Source: Carboxydocella sporoproducens DSM 16521 (GTDB lineage: Bacteria; Bacillota; GCA-003054495; Carboxydocellales; Carboxydocellaceae). From it: a stretch of DNA of 47,219 nucleotides. The notes below the pieces were generated by a model, which ran no database searches, was not told the DNA's origin, and worked only from the letters and a program-made list of their open reading frames with translations. The DNA lies in contig NZ_FUXM01000014.1 of assembly GCF_900167165.1 (NCBI RefSeq), forward strand, positions 1 through 47,219, read 5' to 3'. Positions 43,845 through 47,219 of the stretch are shown here, piece after piece (positions within the stretch are counted from its first letter, which is position 1; the number at the start of each line of letters is the position of its first letter). The translations under genes and the position numbers were made by a program.

Positions 43845-44589
43845 CATACTGACCTTATTTCCCGATATGTTCTGGGGACCTTTTGCCCATTCCATTATAA
43901 AAAGGGCGCTTGAAAAGGGTTTGTTAGAAATAAATACCATAAACATCCGCGATTTTACAACCGATAAACACAGAATTGTTGACGATTATCCTTATGGCGG
44001 TGGAGCCGGTATGGTCATGAAACCGGAACCAATTTTCCGGGCAGTGGATTTTATCGCAGAGAGAGATGGTCGGGTACCAGAGAATATTATACTTTTAAGC
44101 CCACAAGGGAGAAAATTTTCCCAGAATATAGCCCGCGAACTTGCGCTAAAAGAACATCTGGTTTTTATTTGTGGCCATTATGAAGGTATTGATGAACGAG
44201 TCAGAGAAGGACTGGTAACAGATCAGATTTCCATTGGTGATTTTATTTTGACCGGTGGCGAATTAGCTGCTATGGTTATTGTCGATGCGGTTGCACGGCT
44301 GATTCCGGGGGTTTTAGGGGAAGAAATGTCAGCAGCTGATGAGACGTTTTCCCAGGGGTTGCTGGAATATCCCCAGTATACTCGTCCTCGTGAATACCGG
44401 GGTTTAAAAGTACCTGATATACTTTTGTCAGGCGATCACGGTAAAATTGCCCGCTGGCGCCGGCAACAGGCATTGAAACGGACCTTAGCCTGGCGACCTG
44501 ATTTATTGGAAGCGGTAACATTAAAAGAAGAGGACTACAAACTAATGGAAGAAGAAATCACTGTTGATCCCCGGCAAATTAAAGACTAG
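43834..44589 (+). CDS. trmD: tRNA (guanine-N1-)-methyltransferase TrmD
   Basis: This 251-residue SPOUT methyltransferase makes m1G37 in tRNAs, preventing frameshifts; tRNA-Pro(GGG), encoded in this window with G37, is a classical substrate. The trefoil-knot motifs [21 protein letters not shown] and [15 protein letters not shown] are present. ATG 43834 has GGTGG at suitable spacing; the ATG two codons earlier is too close. It would release SAH. Confidence 0.96.
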   Translation: MKFDILTLFPDMFWGPFAHSIIKRALEKGLLEINTINIRDFTTDKHRIVDDYPYGGGAGMVMKPEPIFRAVDFIAERDGRVPENIILLSPQGRKFSQNIARELALKEHLVFICGHYEGIDERVREGLVTDQISIGDFILTGGELAAMVIVDAVARLIPGVLGEEMSAADETFSQGLLEYPQYTRPREYRGLKVPDILLSGDHGKIARWRRQQALKRTLAWRPDLLEAVTLKEEDYKLMEEEITVDPRQIKD

Positions 44590-44599
44590 GAGGATTGGC

Positions 44600-45178
44600 A
44601 TGGCGAAGCCAAGAGTTTTTATCGCGTTGCTACACTATCCAATTTATAACAAACACATGGAAGTGGTTACAACCAGTATCACTAATCTTGATGTTCACGA
44701 TATTGCCAGAAGTGCGCGGACCTATAACGTGGAGACATACTATATTGTGCATCCGGTTCCAGCTCAGCAGGAGTTAATCAATCATATGCTGGAGTACTGG
44801 CGCAGTGGTTACGGAGCAGTTTACAATCCTGACCGTCAAGAGGCATTTCAGAGATTACAACTGATCGATACTCTCGAAGATGTAATCCAGGATATAGAGA
44901 AAAAGACTGGTCAAAAACCGGTAACCATAACTACCGATGCTCGAGTCTATCCTAACACTATCTCTTATATAAAATTGCGAGAAGAGATCCATAAGGGTGA
45001 AAAACCTTATCTCTTATTATTTGGCACCGGATATGGCATAATCAAAGAAGTAATGGAAGGGGCTGATTATATTCTAGAGCCCATTTATGGTGGAGGAGAA
45101 TATAATCACCTTTGTGTCAGAAGTGCGGTATCGATTATTTTAGATAGACTTCTGGGAGAGCCCTGGTGGGGAAAATAG
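44600..45178 (+). CDS. SPOUT-type RNA methyltransferase (DUF2168-like)
   Basis: This 192-residue protein is a putative SAM-dependent RNA methyltransferase with the knot-forming LLFGTGYGI and YGGGEYNHLCVRSAVSIILDRLLG at the C-terminus. Members of this family occur between trmD and rplS in Clostridia and Thermotogales. ATG 44600 follows TAGGAGG. The RNA target is unknown. Confidence 0.83.
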   Translation: MAKPRVFIALLHYPIYNKHMEVVTTSITNLDVHDIARSARTYNVETYYIVHPVPAQQELINHMLEYWRSGYGAVYNPDRQEAFQRLQLIDTLEDVIQDIEKKTGQKPVTITTDARVYPNTISYIKLREEIHKGEKPYLLLFGTGYGIIKEVMEGADYILEPIYGGGEYNHLCVRSAVSIILDRLLGEPWWGK

Positions 45179-45181
45179 TGC

Positions 45182-45210
45182 TTGTCAAATCATGTTGCAT
45201 GTGTTATAAT
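45182..45210 (+). promoter_or_regulatory. rplS promoter
   Basis: TTGTCA (45182-45187) and a perfect TATAAT (45205-45210) are separated by 17 bp, directly upstream of the L19 leader. Confidence 0.85.
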
Positions 45211-45272
45211 GTGCCTTGTGGTAGTACGGGCGTTCCGCTGTCCTGACCAGGGGATATGAGCGTCTAGGCAGG
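45211..45272 (+). ncRNA. L19 leader RNA (ribosomal protein autoregulatory leader)
   Basis: The 5' UTR of rplS contains the conserved TGTGGTAGTACGGGCG and GCGTCTAGGCAGGAGG elements of the Firmicutes L19 leader. GCCT (45213-45216) and AGGC (45266-45269) close the structure next to the ribosome site. It is expected to let L19 control its own synthesis. Confidence 0.75.
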
Positions 45273-45288
45273 AGGGAGGTTAGCAAAA

Positions 45289-45630
45289 ATGGATTTGTTG
45301 ACTATGCTGGAAAAAGAACAACTGCGTAAAGATCTTCCCGACTTCCGCCCTGGTGATACAGTTAAGTGCTATGTAAAAGTTAAGGAAGGTAACCGGGAAA
45401 GAATCCAGCTTTTTGAAGGGGTTGTGATCAGACGTCAAGGAGCTGGACTGCGCGAGACCTTTACTGTAAGACGGGTAGCTTCCGGGGTTGGTGTGGAAAG
45501 AATTTTCCCTGTTCACTCTCCTAACCTGGAAAAAATTGAAGTTGTCCGGCGTGGTAAGGTTCGCCGCGCTAAGTTGTACTACCTGCGGAAATTGAGCGGT
45601 AAGGCTGCTCGGATTAAAGAGCTGAAATAG
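45289..45630 (+). CDS. rplS: 50S ribosomal protein bL19
   Basis: This 113-residue protein has the L19 signature [16 protein letters not shown] and [14 protein letters not shown]. It sits at the subunit interface. It follows GGAGGGAGG, has its own promoter and structured leader, and is followed by a strong terminator, so it can be expressed separately from trmD. Confidence 0.97.
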   Translation: MDLLTMLEKEQLRKDLPDFRPGDTVKCYVKVKEGNRERIQLFEGVVIRRQGAGLRETFTVRRVASGVGVERIFPVHSPNLEKIEVVRRGKVRRAKLYYLRKLSGKAARIKELK

Positions 45631-45635
45631 TGTTA

Positions 45636-45667
45636 CAAAAAGGGACTGGGTAGCCGGTCCCTTTTTG
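45636..45667 (+). terminator. intrinsic terminator after rplS
   Basis: A 14-bp stem (45636-45649/45654-45667) with A5 on one arm and T5 on the other; it could work in both directions. Confidence 0.85.
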
Positions 45668-45688
45668 CACAGAAAGGGGCGGAAAAGG

Positions 45689-46228
45689 TTGGTAGAAAAT
45701 ACTGAAAAAAAGGAAGGGCTCTGGGAGCTACTAGAGGCACTGGCAATTGCAGTCGTTCTTGCGGCTATTATACGCTTTTTTGTCGTACAGCCTTTTTATA
45801 TACCTTCCGGGTCTATGGAACCAACCCTGAAACCTGGAGACCGAATCATTGTTAATAAATTCATTTACCGGTTTACCAAGCCCCAGCGCGGAGATATAAT
45901 GGTATTTAAGTTTCCACTTGATCCAAAGCGGGATTTTATTAAGCGCGTAATCGGTTTACCAGGGGATATTGTTGAGATTAAGGATAGTAATCTATATATA
46001 AACGGTAAACAAATTAAAGAACCATATTTGCCACCGGGATTACGTTTTCAGGATTTTGGGCCGGTAAAAGTGCCAGATGACCACTATTTTATGATGGGCG
46101 ATAATCGGAACCACTCGGATGACAGCAGATTCTGGGGCTTTTTACCCCAAGATAATATAGTCGGCAAGGCGATGGTCATCTACTGGCCCCTGAGCAGAAT
46201 CGGTATAATCGACGATTACCACGATTAA
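45689..46228 (+). CDS. lepB: signal peptidase I
   Basis: This 179-residue membrane protease has one N-terminal anchor (about residues 13-35). The catalytic Ser42 lies in SGSMEPTL and Lys85 in RDFIKRVIG, with GDNRNHSDDSRFWG (box E) near the C-terminus. It removes signal peptides of exported proteins. I chose TTG 45689 with GGGGCGGA 7 nt upstream; a TTG at 45665 lies within the terminator. Consistent with the single-TM Firmicutes type. Confidence 0.94.
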   Translation: MVENTEKKEGLWELLEALAIAVVLAAIIRFFVVQPFYIPSGSMEPTLKPGDRIIVNKFIYRFTKPQRGDIMVFKFPLDPKRDFIKRVIGLPGDIVEIKDSNLYINGKQIKEPYLPPGLRFQDFGPVKVPDDHYFMMGDNRNHSDDSRFWGFLPQDNIVGKAMVIYWPLSRIGIIDDYHD

Positions 46229-46245
46229 GAATAGGATGAGGAAGC

Positions 46246-47100
46246 ATGACTATCCACTGGTATCCGGGCCATATGGCCAAGGCTAAAAATTTATTAAAAG
46301 AAACATTAAAAATAATTGATGTCATAATTGAATTAGTAGATGCCAGGATCCCGTCAAGCAGTCGCAACCCGGATTTCGATATTCTATTTGGTACAAAACC
46401 TCGACTTATGCTTCTTAACAAAAAAGATTTAGCTGATGATGTACAAACAAGAAGATGGTTGGAATATCTAAATAAATCGAGAGAAAAAAAACAGCGGGCA
46501 ATTGCTATAAATACAATGAACAAAGAGGGTTATAACGAAATAGTGCCGGCTTTAAAAGACCTGGCTGCTGAAAAATTAGAAGCATTAAAAGCCAAAGGCT
46601 ATCGCCATCGCCCGATCAGAGTGATGGTGGTTGGTATACCAAATGTAGGCAAGTCCTCTTTTATCAATAAACTGGTCGGTAAAACTATAGCAAAAACAGG
46701 TGATAGGCCAGGAGTGACCAGAGGACAACAATGGATCAGAATACATAAGGATATTGAACTACTGGATACCCCGGGCCTACTCTGGCCTAAATTTGCTGAT
46801 CCCGAAGTTGGTATTAAGCTAGCAGCGACAGGTGCGATTAAAGAAGAAATCCTGCCAATAGAGGATGTTGTCTTATGGATAATCCAATGGTTTCTCGTCC
46901 ATAAACCGGAAGCATTAAAAGAACGTTATAAACTAACTGAACTGAGTTATGATCCTTATGAGATATTACTGGCAATTGGCCGTAAACGTGGATTTTTGCT
47001 GGCCGGCGGAAAGGTAGAAACGCAAAGGACTGCGACAGTTATTCTAGATGAATTCCAGAAAGGCAAAATCGCAAAAGTTACATTTGACTTTATTTTCTGA
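46246..47100 (+). CDS. rbgA: ribosome biogenesis GTPase RbgA (YlqF)
   Basis: This 284-residue GTPase is circularly permuted: NKKD (G4, residues 58-61) precedes GIPNVGKSS (G1, 130-138) and DTPGL (G3, 174-178). It promotes late 50S subunit assembly. The N-terminal HWYPGHMAKA and C-terminal helical domain are typical. It lies at its usual place after lepB; rnhB would be expected next, beyond the window. Confidence 0.96.
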   Translation: MTIHWYPGHMAKAKNLLKETLKIIDVIIELVDARIPSSSRNPDFDILFGTKPRLMLLNKKDLADDVQTRRWLEYLNKSREKKQRAIAINTMNKEGYNEIVPALKDLAAEKLEALKAKGYRHRPIRVMVVGIPNVGKSSFINKLVGKTIAKTGDRPGVTRGQQWIRIHKDIELLDTPGLLWPKFADPEVGIKLAATGAIKEEILPIEDVVLWIIQWFLVHKPEALKERYKLTELSYDPYEILLAIGRKRGFLLAGGKVETQRTATVILDEFQKGKIAKVTFDFIF

Positions 47101-47128
47101 AGGTGACGCTTAAGAGTCACCTTTTTTT
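47101..47128 (+). terminator. intrinsic terminator after rbgA
   Basis: AGGTGAC (47101-47107) pairs with GTCACCT (47116-47122), followed by a run of T. The final 90 bases are AT-rich, and I see no gene start in them. Confidence 0.85.
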
Positions 47129-47219
47129 GTTTTTATGCTAGTCCTAGCAATATAGTGATTATTTATGCATTTCAACGGTATCTTGTGATAATTATTTAAT
47201 TAATTTTGCCATTTGACGG

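Noticed and set aside
45592-45667. A fourth promoter-like pair (TTGAGC, TAAAGA) about 45 bp before the rplS terminator.
   Set aside because: The -10 matches only three of six positions and lies inside coding sequence. Not counted with the other three modules.
47136-47149. TGCTAG-TC-CTAGCA palindrome near the right end.
   Set aside because: The 2-nt loop and lack of a T run make it unlikely as a terminator. No repeat copies seen elsewhere in the window.

Overview
The window looks like a stretch of chromosome from an anaerobic, respiring member of the Clostridia (Bacillota, Peptococcales/Thermincolales-like). The indications are the Firmicutes gene order ylxM-ffh-rpsP-khpA-ylqD-rimM-trmD-rplS-lepB-rbgA, a CIRCE operator in front of groESL, strong AGGAGG ribosome binding sites, a futalosine-type menaquinone pathway, selenocysteine machinery, a tungsten-type aldehyde:ferredoxin oxidoreductase and a heterodisulfide-reductase-like HdrCB pair. 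The genus cannot be fixed from sequence alone. Every gene I accept lies on the + strand. There are no insertion sequences, prophage genes or CRISPR arrays; this is a housekeeping and metabolic region.

Layout. 1-470: the possible tail of an upstream gene, then tRNA-Pro(GGG) with its own promoter and terminator. 569-2676: groES-groEL under CIRCE control. 2731-7578: prephenate dehydratase, chorismate mutase, a cytoplasmic molybdopterin oxidoreductase, a class III aminotransferase and an SRPBCC protein. 7648-11719: a GT4 glycosyltransferase, a large membrane protein with a phosphatase-like domain, and an FAH-family hydrolase. 11730-12312: speH (SAM decarboxylase). 12390-13765: hdrC-hdrB. 13918-20577: a menaquinone operon (degenerate prenyl synthase, UbiD, UbiA, UbiX, MqnE, MqnA, MqnC). 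It runs into tatA-tatC and then selA-selB-LysR (to 25781). 25838-26971: a duplicated JAMM-like protein. 27053-34813: ftsY followed by mtnP, mtnA, an archaeal-type SAHH, an aldehyde:ferredoxin oxidoreductase, a class II aldolase and an MTA/SAH deaminase. 34904-35935: a YtpB-like terpene synthase family protein. 35948-40251: a LytS/LytT two-component system and a CstA transporter. 40279-40566: a CC/Se-motif protein. 40648-47128: the SRP/ribosome/tRNA-modification cluster.

How it fits together. Spermidine synthesis (speH), radical SAM reactions (MqnC) and methyltransferases produce MTA, 5'-deoxyadenosine and SAH. The 27.9-34.8 kb cluster contains what is needed to salvage all three: deaminase, nucleoside phosphorylase, isomerase, aldolase, SAH hydrolase, and an oxidoreductase that could dispose of the aldehyde product. 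The phosphorylase carries an Asn where adenine-specific MTAPs carry Asp, which suggests deamination comes first. This cluster is the best candidate for an under-described system. The second is the LytSR-CstA unit. It has two 13-bp direct repeats exactly 21 bp apart between the regulator and the transporter, resembling the E. coli BtsSR-BtsT pyruvate circuit. A third is regulatory: three promoter-like sequences start 45 bp upstream of intrinsic terminator stems, in front of pheA, the menaquinone operon and ftsY.
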